A stretch of DNA of 46,871 nucleotides from Clostridia bacterium (GCA_017410195.1 JAFQRF010000037.1:1-46871), one strand, 5' to 3'. Positions 32,429 through 43,961 are shown, counted from the stretch's first letter. Notes: a model not told the origin generated them from the sequence alone. A program made the numbers and translations.

Positions 32429-34792
32429 TTATGCTCTGATTGTTACTCCGATTTTGCCGAGATTTGCAAGAATTGAATCAATCCAGCCCTGAACTTCTTC
32501 CATTTCAAGAGTTCTTTCCATAGATGCGAAAACAAGACGGATTGTCATGCTCTTAATGCTTTCGTTTTCATAAGTATCAATAACCTTAACGCTTTCAAGC
32601 TCTGCAAGGTTGAGTGCTTCCCAGCAAGCGGCGATATCGGAATACTTTGTATTCTCGGCAAGAACAAGCGAAAGGTCATACCATGTTGACTGTTGAGTGC
32701 TGGGTTCACGGAATTTGATTGCGTTTGCATCAATTGAGCTGAAATCGTTCATATCAATCTCAAAGCATACAGCACAAGCCGTCTTGTCAAGCTTCGCTCT
32801 GTTTGCGGGGTGCATTGCGCAGAGAACACCGACCTTTTTTCCGTCAATGAGGATTTCGGCAGTATTTTTTGGATGCTGCCATGCATGCTCGGGAGCAATC
32901 TTGTTGTACTGAGCATTCTTCTGCTTGATTGTGCCTATGATGCAGTTAATGATTTCAACAGCCTTGAGATAAACAGCTTTTTCGTTTCCGCTCTTGTCGT
33001 AAAGAACAACGCCGAGATGCTTTCTTTCGTTGCTTGTGCCGTCAGCCTTTACTCCGTCAACAACTCTGCCGATTTCAAAGATGCCGTATTTATCGGCGAA
33101 ATCTTTGTTTTCCTGAGCCATTGAAAGGAGAGTGGGAAGCATTGAGTTACGAAGAACGCCGTTATCAGAGTTTTCGATATTGAGAACCTTTACGTTATCT
33201 TCAACCTCGATGCCGAGCTTCTTGAATTTTCTGCCGTCGCACCATACATAGGAATGAACCTCGTGGAAGCCGTACTTCTTGACGAGCATATCCTTGATTT
33301 CGTTATCCTCCATGCGTGCGTAATCGTTGGGTACGGGCTTGAGAGGACTGTTTGTTGTTGTAATTTCAAAGTTATCGTAGCCGTAGATTCTTGTGATTTC
33401 TTCGATGATGTCAGCTTTGATTGTAACGTCCTTTGTTGCTCTCCATGTGGGAACTTTTACAGTATATTCACTGTTTGAGTAGTCAACGGCAAAGCCGAGA
33501 GCTGTAAGTGTCTTGTTAATCTGCTCATCGCTGATGTCGATACCTGTGTAGCGGTCAACATACTTCTTATCGAATGAAAGTGTGATTTCGGGATATTTCT
33601 TTACATACTTGTCGGTAACCTTCGATGCAACTCTTGCACCGCTGTCGATATCTTTGACGAGCTTGACGAATCTGCCGACTGCATCCATGGTAAGCTCGGG
33701 ATCGAGCATCTTTTCGTATCTTGCGCTTGCATCGGTTCTGTGACCGAGTCTTGATGAGGATTTTCTGATGCTTACGCCGTCGAAGTTTGCAGATTCAAGA
33801 ACGACCGAACCCGTGTCATCTTCAATTTCAGATTCAAGACCGCCCATGATACCTGCAATACCGACGGGTGTTTCGCCGTTGCAAATCATAAGAGTTTCTT
33901 CGTCAATGTCTCTTTCTACGCCGTCAAGAGTTGTGAACTTTGTCTTTTCCTTGGGAGTAGTAACTACTATCTTATCAATGGCGGTGCCTGCAAAAGCGTG
34001 GGTAGGCTGACCGATTTCAAGCATAATATAGTTGGTAACGTCTGCAAGAAGATTGATTCCTCTCATACCGCAGTAGTAAAGGCGGATTCTCATATCAAGA
34101 GGACTCTTGTTCTTTGTTATATTGTCCATTTTTATGCAGGAATATCTGTAAACGAGGTCTTCTCTGCCGATTTCAACGTCAACGGTTTCATCGCCGTCGT
34201 ATGAAAGGTCACCCATTTCAAGAGGCTTGAGTTCTCTTCCGGCGAGTGCTGCAATTTCTCTTGCGATTCCGTAGTGACCCCAAAGGTCAGGACGGTTTGT
34301 GAGTGACTTGTTGTCAACTTCAAAGATGATGTCGTCAATGGGGAAAATATCCTTGATGTTTGTGCCGTTTTTGAGCGAGGAGTCAAGCTCCATGATTCCT
34401 GAATGGTCGTCGCTGATGCCGAGTTCCTTTTCGGAGCAGCACATACCTTCGGATTCATAGCCAGCAACGGTTGCAATCTTGATTTCGCCGCCGCAGACTC
34501 TGCCGCCTGCAAGCGCGAGAGCAACCTTCTGACCGACTGCAACGTTGGGTGCGCCGCATACTATGTTGCAGACTTTTTCGCCTGCATCAACCTTGAGAAG
34601 GTGGAGCTTCTTTGAGTTGGGGTGATTTTCAACAGAAATGATTTCGCCGACTACAACATTCTGTACGTCTGCGCCTTTTTCAATTATATCTTCAACCTCT
34701 GCGGTTGCGAGAGTGAAGCTTTCAATAAGCTTTTTTATGTCCAGACCGTCAAGGTCAACATAGTCTTTAATCCAATTTATTGATACAAACAT
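32429..34792 (-). CDS. pheT: Phenylalanyl-tRNA synthetase beta subunit
   Basis: 787 residues. An N-terminal tRNA-binding OB domain (VVVGEIISVENHPNSKKLHL), the B3/B4 editing region (YSCIKMDNITKNKSPLDMR), B5 (DISDEQINKTLTALGF) and a C-terminal FDX-ACB domain (REPSTQQSTWYDLSLVL) are in the expected order. It forms an alpha2-beta2 enzyme with PheS that charges tRNA-Phe. Starts 18 bp after pheS with RBS AAGGAGG. Control comes from the T-box leader upstream of pheS. Confidence 0.97.
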   Translation of the reverse strand: MFVSINWIKDYVDLDGLDIKKLIESFTLATAEVEDIIEKGADVQNVVVGEIISVENHPNSKKLHLLKVDAGEKVCNIVCGAPNVAVGQKVALALAGGRVCGGEIKIATVAGYESEGMCCSEKELGISDDHSGIMELDSSLKNGTNIKDIFPIDDIIFEVDNKSLTNRPDLWGHYGIAREIAALAGRELKPLEMGDLSYDGDETVDVEIGREDLVYRYSCIKMDNITKNKSPLDMRIRLYYCGMRGINLLADVTNYIMLEIGQPTHAFAGTAIDKIVVTTPKEKTKFTTLDGVERDIDEETLMICNGETPVGIAGIMGGLESEIEDDTGSVVLESANFDGVSIRKSSSRLGHRTDASARYEKMLDPELTMDAVGRFVKLVKDIDSGARVASKVTDKYVKKYPEITLSFDKKYVDRYTGIDISDEQINKTLTALGFAVDYSNSEYTVKVPTWRATKDVTIKADIIEEITRIYGYDNFEITTTNSPLKPVPNDYARMEDNEIKDMLVKKYGFHEVHSYVWCDGRKFKKLGIEVEDNVKVLNIENSDNGVLRNSMLPTLLSMAQENKDFADKYGIFEIGRVVDGVKADGTSNERKHLGVVLYDKSGNEKAVYLKAVEIINCIIGTIKQKNAQYNKIAPEHAWQHPKNTAEILIDGKKVGVLCAMHPANRAKLDKTACAVCFEIDMNDFSSIDANAIKFREPSTQQSTWYDLSLVLAENTKYSDIAACWEALNLAELESVKVIDTYENESIKSMTIRLVFASMERTLEMEEVQGWIDSILANLGKIGVTIRA

Positions 34793-34810
34793 TTCTTATG
34801 TCCTCCTTGA

Positions 34811-35878
34811 TTATTTCTCGGGTCTGGTGAAAGGCTTTTCGTCAAACTGTGAAAGTGACTTGAGACTTCCGCTGTTAAATACACGGATATCCTTGACACC
34901 GTAGGTCATCATTGCAAGACGGGTCATGCCGAGACCGAAAGCAAAGCCCGTGTATTTTTCGGGATCAATGCCTGCAGCTGTAAGAACATTGGGGTGAATC
35001 ATGCCGCAGGGGCAAAGCTCGAGCCAGCCTGAATCCTTACATGAGGGGCAGCCTGCACCCTTACAGATTGTGCACTGAATGTCAAGCTCAAATCCGGGTT
35101 CAACGAAGGGGAAGAAGCCGGGGCGGAGTCTGACGGTGATATCCTTCTGGAAAACTTCGGAAAGCATGGTTTTCATGAAATAGATAAGGTTTGAAATGGA
35201 GATATCCTTGTCAACCATGATGCCTTCCATCTGGAAGAATGTATTTTCGTGGCAGGCGTCAATCTTTTCATTTCTGAAGCATCTGCCGGGGAAGATTGCA
35301 CGGATGGGGTTGCCGTTTTCGAGATTCTTTGCATACTTGCGCAGAATTGTATTTTGAGCTGCCGAAGTATGAGTCTTGAGAAGCTGACCCGTACTCAGAT
35401 AATAGGTATCCTGCATATCTCTTGCAGGGTGATGCTTGGGAATGTTGAGTGCCTCAAAGCAGTTGTAGTCATCAGTGATTTCGGAATAATCTTCAACCGC
35501 GAAGCCCATGCTAAGAAAGATGTTTTCAACATCACGGCTGACGAGAGTGATGGGGTGGTATGAGCCGAGGTCTGCATCTGTGGGCATTGATTCGTCATAA
35601 CTTTCTGCGGCATCAATCATCTTCTGCTCTTCGAGCTTTTTAAGCTCCTCAAGCTTTGCTGCGATTGCGGTTTCGATAAACTGCTTTGTTTCGTTTATCG
35701 CCTGACCTGCCTCTTTTTTCTGGTCGTTGGGTACGTTGCGAAGCTCCTGCATAAGAGCGGCAACGGAGCCTTTTTTGCCGAGGAATTCGATTCTGAGCTG
35801 TTCAACTTCAGCTGTTGAGGCAACGCCTGCAATCTTTTCTTCAAACAGCTTTTTTAATTCTGCGGGCTTTTCAAACAT
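34811..35878 (-). CDS. pheS: Phenylalanyl-tRNA synthetase alpha subunit
   Basis: 355 residues. An N-terminal coiled coil (about residues 1-100) is followed by the class II catalytic core: LGSYHPIT, motif 2 CFRNEKIDACHENTFFQMEG, and motif 3 GFAFGLGMTRLAMMTYGV. A cysteine-rich insert (CTICKGAGCPSCKDSGWLEL, then CPCG) with six or more Cys looks zinc-binding; shorter cysteine inserts are known in other bacterial PheS proteins. Preceded by a Phe-type T-box leader and RBS AAAGGA. Confidence 0.96.
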   Translation of the reverse strand: MFEKPAELKKLFEEKIAGVASTAEVEQLRIEFLGKKGSVAALMQELRNVPNDQKKEAGQAINETKQFIETAIAAKLEELKKLEEQKMIDAAESYDESMPTDADLGSYHPITLVSRDVENIFLSMGFAVEDYSEITDDYNCFEALNIPKHHPARDMQDTYYLSTGQLLKTHTSAAQNTILRKYAKNLENGNPIRAIFPGRCFRNEKIDACHENTFFQMEGIMVDKDISISNLIYFMKTMLSEVFQKDITVRLRPGFFPFVEPGFELDIQCTICKGAGCPSCKDSGWLELCPCGMIHPNVLTAAGIDPEKYTGFAFGLGMTRLAMMTYGVKDIRVFNSGSLKSLSQFDEKPFTRPEK

Positions 35879-35904
35879 TTTATATCAATCCTTTCATAAT
35901 TTAC

Positions 35905-36160
35905 AAAATAAAAATCCCTCATCATCCGAAGATGACGAGGGACGAATAAAATCCGCGGTACCACCCTGCGTTCACGGCAAAAGCCGTGCGCTTTATTATC
36001 CGTAACGGGGATAAGCCGTCAAACCCTACTGCTGTTTCAGATTCGCCGCTAACGGGTGAACTTCGGCAAAACCTCTGCACAGTCCGCTTACAGCCGATGA
36101 CGGACATTCTCTGAGTGTTTTGGAAATGCTTACTCTCCCGATCTCTGCGTTTACATATCT
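35905..36160 (-). ncRNA. T-box leader of pheST
   Basis: The minus-strand leader holds the T-box core AGGGTGGTACCGCGG (35967-35953), which pairs with the tRNA 3' end. A terminator follows (CCCTCGTCATC, TTCG, GATGATGAGGG, then ATTTTTATTTT at 35941-35905). A possible UUC specifier is in GAAGTTCACC (around 36055-36065), as expected for tRNA-Phe; I did not fold Stem I. Uncharged tRNA-Phe should favour read-through into pheST. The leader fills the gap between pheS and the next gene. Confidence 0.92.
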
Positions 36161-36165
36161 CGATT

Positions 36166-36194
36166 ATTCTATCACAAGAAAAATATTTTTGCAA
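36166..36194 (-). promoter_or_regulatory. Promoter of the T-box-pheST operon
   Basis: TTGCAA (36194-36189), 17 bp, TAGAAT (36171-36166) on the minus strand, starting directly after the upstream gene's stop. Confidence 0.6.
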
Positions 36195-36197
36195 GTG

Positions 36198-38533
<2,336 letters not shown>

Positions 38534-38550
38534 TTAAATTTAATGATAAC

Positions 38551-38579
38551 ATTATATCAATTAAAATACGTAAAATCAA
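38551..38579 (-). promoter_or_regulatory. Promoter of ligA and the GcvH-like gene
   Basis: TTGATT (38579-38574), 17 bp, consensus TATAAT (38556-38551) on the minus strand. Confidence 0.72.
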
Positions 38580-38584
38580 TATTT

Positions 38585-39214
38585 TTATTCGACCATAACA
38601 TCAGGCACCGACCCGACTATAACCGTCTGCGCAACGCAGAATGAGGTTTCAACGGTTTTCGGAATACGCCTGCCTGCAAGGCTGAGCATAACAGTTGTTT
38701 CAACGTTGAGCATAACGCTGTGCTGAGTCTGATTTATGCCTGCACTTTCAAAAATATTCTCAAAATCCGTTTTTGTTGAAGATGAAAATCCGACATCAAT
38801 TCCGATATGCGGACCAAGTCCCGAAAAAAGGATTATTCCGCTTGCCGTGCCGAGAGAAACCGGAATTTCAGTTTTGCTCATCGCATCAAATTCGCTGTCA
38901 ATGGCATTTGTGACCTGCGATTTGAAAAGATTCATCTTCATTATGTCAGTTGTGATTCCCGTTATTGCGTTGCTGCTGCTGTAATTTATGCTCACAAGCT
39001 CCGAATATGCAGGTGCATTCCGTGAAAGAATTTTTTCAACCGCAGTATTAACTCTCTCCGATGAAATTGCATAAGCCTCAAGAGTTGCAAGGTCATAAAC
39101 GGCAGGACGGATTTTTGCATCAATCAGTAAAACAGATATCAAAAAAACGATAACCGTACATATAATTATAAATATTGCGGGATTTCTCCGACGGTAAAAG
39201 TGTCTGTATCTCAC
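38585..39214 (-). CDS. yunB: Sporulation protein YunB
   Basis: 209 residues from a GTG at 39214 with AAAAGGGGTGG upstream. One N-terminal membrane helix (AIFIIICTVIVFLISVLLI) is preceded by a basic stretch (RYRHFYRRR), then an outside domain with LGTASGIILFSGLGPHIGID near the middle. This matches YunB, made in the mother cell during sporulation in B. subtilis (sigma-E control) and needed for full spore formation. Monocistronic. Supports a spore-forming host or recent spore-forming ancestry. Confidence 0.9.
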   Translation of the reverse strand: MRYRHFYRRRNPAIFIIICTVIVFLISVLLIDAKIRPAVYDLATLEAYAISSERVNTAVEKILSRNAPAYSELVSINYSSSNAITGITTDIMKMNLFKSQVTNAIDSEFDAMSKTEIPVSLGTASGIILFSGLGPHIGIDVGFSSSTKTDFENIFESAGINQTQHSVMLNVETTVMLSLAGRRIPKTVETSFCVAQTVIVGSVPDVMVE

Positions 39215-39230
39215 ATAAACCACCCCTTTT

Positions 39231-39238
39231 ATTATATG
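39231..39238 (-). promoter_or_regulatory. Possible sigma-E type -10 of yunB
   Basis: CATATAAT on the minus strand is one base from the sigma-E -10 form CATACAAT. No clear -35 was found, so this is tentative. Confidence 0.3.
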
Positions 39239-39269
39239 CAGGTAAAACAAGTTTGTTCTTCTGTGTAAT

Positions 39270-39306
39270 TAAAAACGGAGACAACCCCGGTTATGAAGTG
39301 TCTCCG
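39270..39306 (-). terminator. Inverted repeat with minus-strand T-run before yunB
   Basis: Stem CGGAGACA/TGTCTCCG with TTTTTAATT following on the minus strand. It lies beyond the stop of the GH2 gene (39367) and ends the sugar operon before yunB. Confidence 0.75.
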
Positions 39307-39366
39307 AAAACATATAATCCGTGCAGGGCGGGATGCCCGTATCCGGCTGTGGAATTTTAATAATTA

Positions 39367-41076
39367 TCAATCTTCAATTGCCGCCTTGCGGGAGTTGATT
39401 TTTCTGAATATTTCGGTATCGAACTTGGGTGTTCTGTCGTAATAGTAAAGACCGTTCTGCTCCTGTTCGATGTCGTAAAGCTGTGTATAACAGAAGCCGA
39501 ACATTCTGTAGTTGTCGAGAAGCGCATTGGTAAGACCCGCATATCTCTCAACAAATTCTTCCTCTGATTTGGGTGCGTTACCGTAGCCCCAGGCGTCGCC
39601 TCTGTCGCCTTTTGACCATTGAAGTCCGCCGTATTCGCTTACCCATGCACAGCCCTTGCCCGAGTACATCTGTCTGTCGGGGAATCTTTCATAAAAAATT
39701 CCCTCGGTCATAAGTTTATCATAATTTTCTTTGAAAACATTATAGTCCTGCTCATAATCGTGGACGTCATAGATATCGGTTATTGTGTGGAAATTACCGC
39801 TTGTGTCAATGCAGGGGCGGGTTTCATCCATATACTTTGTGACTTTGTATATCGTTGAGATAACCTCGTCATACTGCTTTCTGCCGTTGATATCCCATGT
39901 TTCGTTGAACGGACACCAACCGATGATTGAAGGATGGTTGAAGTCTCTTTCAACACATTCACACCATTCGGGAAGCATTGCGGCAAGTGCATCCTTCTGT
40001 GACCAATCAAGACCCCAGTTGCCGTATTCACCCCATACAATGTAGCCGAGTCTGTCGCAATGATAAAGGAATCGGGGTTCAAAAACTTTCTGATGAAGTC
40101 TTGCTCCGTTGAAGCCGACCGCCATTGAAATTCTGACATCGTTTTCAAGGTCTTCTTCTGCCGGTGCGGTGTAAATACCGTAGGGATAGAAGCCCTGGTC
40201 AAGAACAAGTCTTTGGAAAACTGATTTGCCGTTGATGAGGAATTTATAATCGTCAAGCTTTACGTTGCGCAGTCCGAAATATGATTTGATTTCGTCGTCG
40301 CCGAAAGTGAGAGTGAGGTCATAGAGTCTGCCGCAACCGACTTCCCAGAGATGAATTTCAGAAAGGTCGATTTCACCCGAAACAGTTGACGATGCGGTTT
40401 TTTCAAAGCTGCCCATGGGCTTACCGTTAAAGGATGCCTCCGCAACAAATTCACCCTCGCCCTCAACAACTGCAGTAACTGCAAGTGTGCCGTTTATGTA
40501 GTCGGGGAAAAGCTTGAAGCTCTTGATGTATGCCTTGGGTACGAATTCAAGCCACACGGTCTGCCAGATGCCCGTTGTTCTTGTATAGTCACAGCCTCGG
40601 GATTTCAGCTCTTCGCACTGCTTTCCTCTGGGTACAAGAGGATTTCTGACATCGTCAACCGCATTGACGATAACCGTGTTCTCACCTTCGTTGAGGAATT
40701 CGGTGATATCAATTTTAAATGAAGCATAGCCGCCGGTATGCGTGCCTGCAAGCTTGCCGTTGATATAAACCTTTGCTTCATAGTCAACAGCACCGAAATG
40801 AAGAAGGACTCTGCCTTCAAGCTGAGCGGCGGTTATATCAAAACTTCTTCTGTACCATACTGCAGGAATGAAATCTGTATATTCGATGCCCGAAAGCTTG
40901 CTTTCGGGGCAGAAGGGAACAATGATTTTCTTTTCCCATTCGGCTTTCTCAAGGATACCTGCGGCATATTTACTGTTGCCGAAGTCAAATTCAAAATCCC
41001 ATTCTCCGTTAAGATTGAGCCAGTTTGCACGCTCCGATTGCGGATTGGGATGCTCGGGTCTGGGTATGTTAATCAT
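39367..41076 (-). CDS. Glycoside hydrolase family 2 protein
   Basis: 569 residues: a sugar-binding jelly-roll (LNGEWDFEFDFG, WYRRSFDI, LHFGAVDYEAKVYINGKLAG), an Ig-like domain, and a TIM barrel with the acid/base Glu in PFNETWD and the likely nucleophile Glu in VSEYGG. GNWGLDWSQ and VERDFNHPSIIGW are typical of the beta-galactosidase/beta-glucuronidase family. It is short for GH2 and has no signal peptide, so it is intracellular. Exact sugar unknown. Third gene after a ROK kinase and a SIS isomerase, so it likely frees the sugar those enzymes use. Confidence 0.9.
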   Translation of the reverse strand: MINIPRPEHPNPQSERANWLNLNGEWDFEFDFGNSKYAAGILEKAEWEKKIIVPFCPESKLSGIEYTDFIPAVWYRRSFDITAAQLEGRVLLHFGAVDYEAKVYINGKLAGTHTGGYASFKIDITEFLNEGENTVIVNAVDDVRNPLVPRGKQCEELKSRGCDYTRTTGIWQTVWLEFVPKAYIKSFKLFPDYINGTLAVTAVVEGEGEFVAEASFNGKPMGSFEKTASSTVSGEIDLSEIHLWEVGCGRLYDLTLTFGDDEIKSYFGLRNVKLDDYKFLINGKSVFQRLVLDQGFYPYGIYTAPAEEDLENDVRISMAVGFNGARLHQKVFEPRFLYHCDRLGYIVWGEYGNWGLDWSQKDALAAMLPEWCECVERDFNHPSIIGWCPFNETWDINGRKQYDEVISTIYKVTKYMDETRPCIDTSGNFHTITDIYDVHDYEQDYNVFKENYDKLMTEGIFYERFPDRQMYSGKGCAWVSEYGGLQWSKGDRGDAWGYGNAPKSEEEFVERYAGLTNALLDNYRMFGFCYTQLYDIEQEQNGLYYYDRTPKFDTEIFRKINSRKAAIED

Positions 41077-41088
41077 AATGGTTTCTCC

Positions 41089-41709
41089 TTATTTATCAAA
41101 AAAATTATCTTCAATCATCGCTGCAAGGCAATGATATACGGGCAACGTAAGTTCCTGAACCTTGAAGGTTTCGGTTTCGGGAAGCTTTATGCATATGTCG
41201 GAAAATCTCGAAAGTGCGCTTTCTTTTTCTCCGGTTATTGAAATAACTTTCATATCTGCCGCAAGCGCTGTTTCAGCGGCATAGACGATATTTTCGGAAT
41301 TACCCGAAGTACTGAAACACAAAAGAACATCTCCGCTTTTTGCGTATGCATAAACCTGCTGTGCAAAAACGAGCGAAGGTACGGCATCATTTGAAAACGC
41401 GGTCATAAGCGCCGAATGAGCGCATAGCGATATTACGGGCAGACCTTTTTGCAGATTATCCGCAATGAATTTATCGCCGAATTTTTCTTTTTCACTGTCG
41501 GAAAGAGGCCTTTTTTTAAGGAAGCCTTTAAGCAGTTCGCCTGCAAAATGGTCGCAGTCGGCAGCTGAACCGCCGTTGCCGCAACAGAGAAGCTTTCCGC
41601 CGTTTTCAAAGCACGTTGCCATTATTTCGAATGATTTGAATATATCTTCTCTGCAGATTTCAAGAGAAGGATATCTTTCAAAAAGCTCATCAAAGATTTT
41701 GTCTGTCAT
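41089..41709 (-). CDS. SIS-domain sugar-phosphate isomerase, GmhA-like
   Basis: 206 residues. LLCCGNGGSAADCDHFAGEL and LLCFSTSGNSENIVYAAETA are the two phosphosugar-binding loops, and the build is that of sedoheptulose-7-phosphate isomerase (GmhA) relatives. True GmhA makes heptose for LPS, not expected in a Gram-positive. Its place between a ROK kinase (4-bp overlap) and a GH2 enzyme suggests a catabolic sugar-phosphate isomerase or a sugar-phosphate sensor. Activity not certain. Confidence 0.85.
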   Translation of the reverse strand: MTDKIFDELFERYPSLEICREDIFKSFEIMATCFENGGKLLCCGNGGSAADCDHFAGELLKGFLKKRPLSDSEKEKFGDKFIADNLQKGLPVISLCAHSALMTAFSNDAVPSLVFAQQVYAYAKSGDVLLCFSTSGNSENIVYAAETALAADMKVISITGEKESALSRFSDICIKLPETETFKVQELTLPVYHCLAAMIEDNFFDK

Positions 41710-42662
41710 CTTTTTGCCTCCGCAAAATCCTTTGCAACGCCGATTGCGGCAAAATCTCCGATTTCGTCACCGAGCATTGCAGGAACTATTTTACAGCAAT
41801 CCGCAGAAATTGCAAGAGCTTCTTTTTTTATCGTTTCATTCATTGCATCTGCAAGAAGATAGCCCGAGCGCTGAAAAATGCTTCCAATAACGATTCTTTC
41901 GGGGTTAAGAATATCAATAAGAATTGAAATTCCGAGACCGAGCTTTTCGCCGCATCTGCGGTAGATTGCGTTTGCGAGCTTATCGCCTCCGACCGCTGCC
42001 TCGGCAATTGTTTTGGCGGTAACATTGTCACGGGGTATTGTTGTCACTCCATTATAAATCGAGAGCATTTTTTTGCCCATAACAGCAATGCCTGCACCGC
42101 TGCAGAAACCTTCAAATGAGCCTGCTTTTCCGTATGCTGCCGGACCGTCGGCATCAAGTCTTATGTGACCGACTTCGCCTGCGGTGCCGCTGGTGCCCGA
42201 GTAGAGCTTTCCGTCAAGGATAAGACCTGCTCCCATTCCCGTGCCGAAGGTGAGGAATATCATATTCTTTGTGCCTTTTCCTGCTCCGAACTGCCATTCT
42301 GCAAGTGCGCACGCATCCGCATCGTTCCTGACCTTGCACGGAATGCCGAGAGCCTCTGTTATCATATCCGCAAGCGGGACGTTATCCCAGTCCGAAAGAT
42401 TGGGAGGTGACATAATTATTCCCTTGTCGCTGTCAAGCGGACCGCCGCAGCTTACTCCGCACGCAAGTACGTCGGAAGATTCGATTCCGTTTCTGTCAAG
42501 AATTTCTCGTACAGATGAAATAAGCTGAGCGATTATTTCTTTGTATCCTCTTTCGGCTTTGGTGTCAAATCTGATTTTGTCCTTAATATTCACAGCATTT
42601 TTTTCGCTGAGGATAACGGCACATTTCGTTCCGCCTATATCCATTCCGAGGTAATATTTCAT
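41706..42662 (-). CDS. ROK-family sugar kinase without the zinc cysteines
   Basis: 318 residues from the ATG at 42662. ATP site YYLGMDIGGTKCAVI; catalytic Asp region RNDADACAL (residues 112-120); GTGMGAGLILDGKL; and GEVGHIRLDADGP with H166. In most ROK kinases a CxCGxxGC zinc motif follows; here it reads AAYGKAGS (175-182), so all three cysteines are missing. Likely phosphorylates a hexose or amino sugar released by the GH2 enzyme. First gene of the operon; overlaps the SIS gene by 4 bp. Confidence 0.9.
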   Translation of the reverse strand: MKYYLGMDIGGTKCAVILSEKNAVNIKDKIRFDTKAERGYKEIIAQLISSVREILDRNGIESSDVLACGVSCGGPLDSDKGIIMSPPNLSDWDNVPLADMITEALGIPCKVRNDADACALAEWQFGAGKGTKNMIFLTFGTGMGAGLILDGKLYSGTSGTAGEVGHIRLDADGPAAYGKAGSFEGFCSGAGIAVMGKKMLSIYNGVTTIPRDNVTAKTIAEAAVGGDKLANAIYRRCGEKLGLGISILIDILNPERIVIGSIFQRSGYLLADAMNETIKKEALAISADCCKIVPAMLGDEIGDFAAIGVAKDFAEAKR

Positions 42663-42692
42663 GGAAATCACCGCCTGCATCTGTTTGTGTTC

Positions 42693-42721
42693 ATAATACA
42701 ACAAAACTAATATTTAGTCAA
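42693..42721 (-). promoter_or_regulatory. Promoter of the ROK-SIS-GH2 operon
   Basis: TTGACT (42721-42716), 17 bp, TATTAT (42698-42693) on the minus strand. Confidence 0.65.
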
Positions 42722-42756
42722 TAATTACCCATAATAACCCGGAAAGGATGATTTAT

Positions 42757-43434
42757 TTGGCGGTAACTCTGATAAGGGCGACAATTCTTTATTTAACTAT
42801 AATATTTCTTATGCGGCTTATGGGTAAAAGGCAGATAGGCGAGCTTCAGCCGTCAGAGCTTGTGATAACCATTCTTATTTCGGAAATCGCATCAATACCC
42901 ATGCAGGATAACAGCGTACCGATTCTTCATTCAATTGTTGCTCTGTTTACGCTTGTTGCCTATGAAATTTTTTCTTCCGCACTCAGCCTTAAAAGCGACC
43001 GTCTGCGTGCGCTGATTCAAGGGCATCCCATAATTGTTATCCGAGACGGCAAAATTGATATGAAAGCGATGCGCAAGCTGAGAATGTCGGTCAATGATCT
43101 GATTTCGCTTCTGCGACAGAAGGATGTTTTCGATATATCACAGGTATCCTATGCCGTTTTTGAAACGAACGGAAAAATCAGCGTTCTCTTAAAGCCCGAG
43201 AACAGAAATTCAACCGCAAAGGACCTCGGAATTATCCCTGCTGACTGCGGAATGCCGTTTGCCGTTGTGTGCGACGGGAAAATTATTGAGGAAACCGTTG
43301 CGGATTCGGAGTTGGATATAACTAAAGTAAACAAGCTTATTCTTTCAAGTAAAATTCCGCTTGAGAATATACTGATTATGACTGTCAACAAAAACGGTGT
43401 TTCGTTTGTTGAAAGAAAGGATAATGAGGATTGA
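42757..43434 (+). CDS. DUF421 membrane protein (YetF type)
   Basis: 225 residues. Two or three N-terminal membrane helices (RATILYLTIIFLMRLMGKRQ, then PSELVITILISEIASIPM and HSIVALFTLVAYEIF), then a cytoplasmic DUF421 domain (RALIQGHPIIVIRDGKIDMK, KLRMSVNDLISLLRQKDVF). Related proteins are linked to sporulation and stress in Bacillus. An ATG at 42748 touches the RBS (GGAAAGG at 42741-42747), so the TTG at 42757 is the better start. Cotranscribed with the DUF4363 gene by a 4-bp overlap. Confidence 0.87.
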   Translation: MAVTLIRATILYLTIIFLMRLMGKRQIGELQPSELVITILISEIASIPMQDNSVPILHSIVALFTLVAYEIFSSALSLKSDRLRALIQGHPIIVIRDGKIDMKAMRKLRMSVNDLISLLRQKDVFDISQVSYAVFETNGKISVLLKPENRNSTAKDLGIIPADCGMPFAVVCDGKIIEETVADSELDITKVNKLILSSKIPLENILIMTVNKNGVSFVERKDNED

Positions 43435-43817
43435 AAAGGGTAGTTGCAGCCGTTTTTCTGTTGAGCTGTGCCGTTCTGATTTCAGTATGGACGGGATATG
43501 TTTTTAACTCGGAGATGAACGGTCTTTTGACCTCTTTGCAGGAGCTTACCGAATGTGCCGAGTCGGATTCGGATGAAATTCTCGGCAATAAAACCGAGGA
43601 ACTTCTTGAAAAGTGGCATAAATCATCAAAAATTCTTCATGCGCTTGTTATGCATGAGGGTATGGATGAGCTTGAAGAGAATATCACCGCATTACCGCTT
43701 GTTTTGAAATATTCCGACCGTAATGAATTCAAAAGCAAATGCATTGAAGCCATCAACCGGATTGAAAATCTGTTAAATTCGGAAAAACTGAATTTTGAAA
43801 ATGTTCTGAAAATTTGA
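43431..43817 (+). CDS. DUF4363 family protein
   Basis: 128 residues starting at a TTG that overlaps the DUF421 stop. One N-terminal membrane helix (VVAAVFLLSCAVLISVWTGY), then a helical, acidic outside domain (LTECAESDSDEILGNKTEEL, KSSKILHALVMHEGMDELEE). DUF4363 genes commonly follow DUF421 genes in Clostridia. Function unknown; extracytoplasmic, membrane-anchored. No clear terminator hairpin follows. Confidence 0.85.
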   Translation: MKRVVAAVFLLSCAVLISVWTGYVFNSEMNGLLTSLQELTECAESDSDEILGNKTEELLEKWHKSSKILHALVMHEGMDELEENITALPLVLKYSDRNEFKSKCIEAINRIENLLNSEKLNFENVLKI

Positions 43818-43932
43818 AGAAACACCGTTTTTGCAGTTTCTGCAAAATTGATGTTGAAAATTCATCAGAAAGTGTTATTTACTTACACTGAACTATGAGT
43901 TAGTATATTTTTAAGGAAAAAACAAAAAGTTC

Positions 43933-43961
43933 AGACCAAATCGTGTTTTCGCTCGTCTTAT
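43933..43961 (+). promoter_or_regulatory. ECF-sigma-like promoter element, copy C
   Basis: AGACCAAA (43933-43940), 12 bp, TCGTCTTAT (43953-43961), the same as copies A and B, 137 bp before nfeD. A tiny frame with its own RBS (ATG at 43982, MYEL, stop) lies in the leader. NfeD-flotillin genes are under the ECF factor sigma-W in B. subtilis, which supports the reading. Confidence 0.65.
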
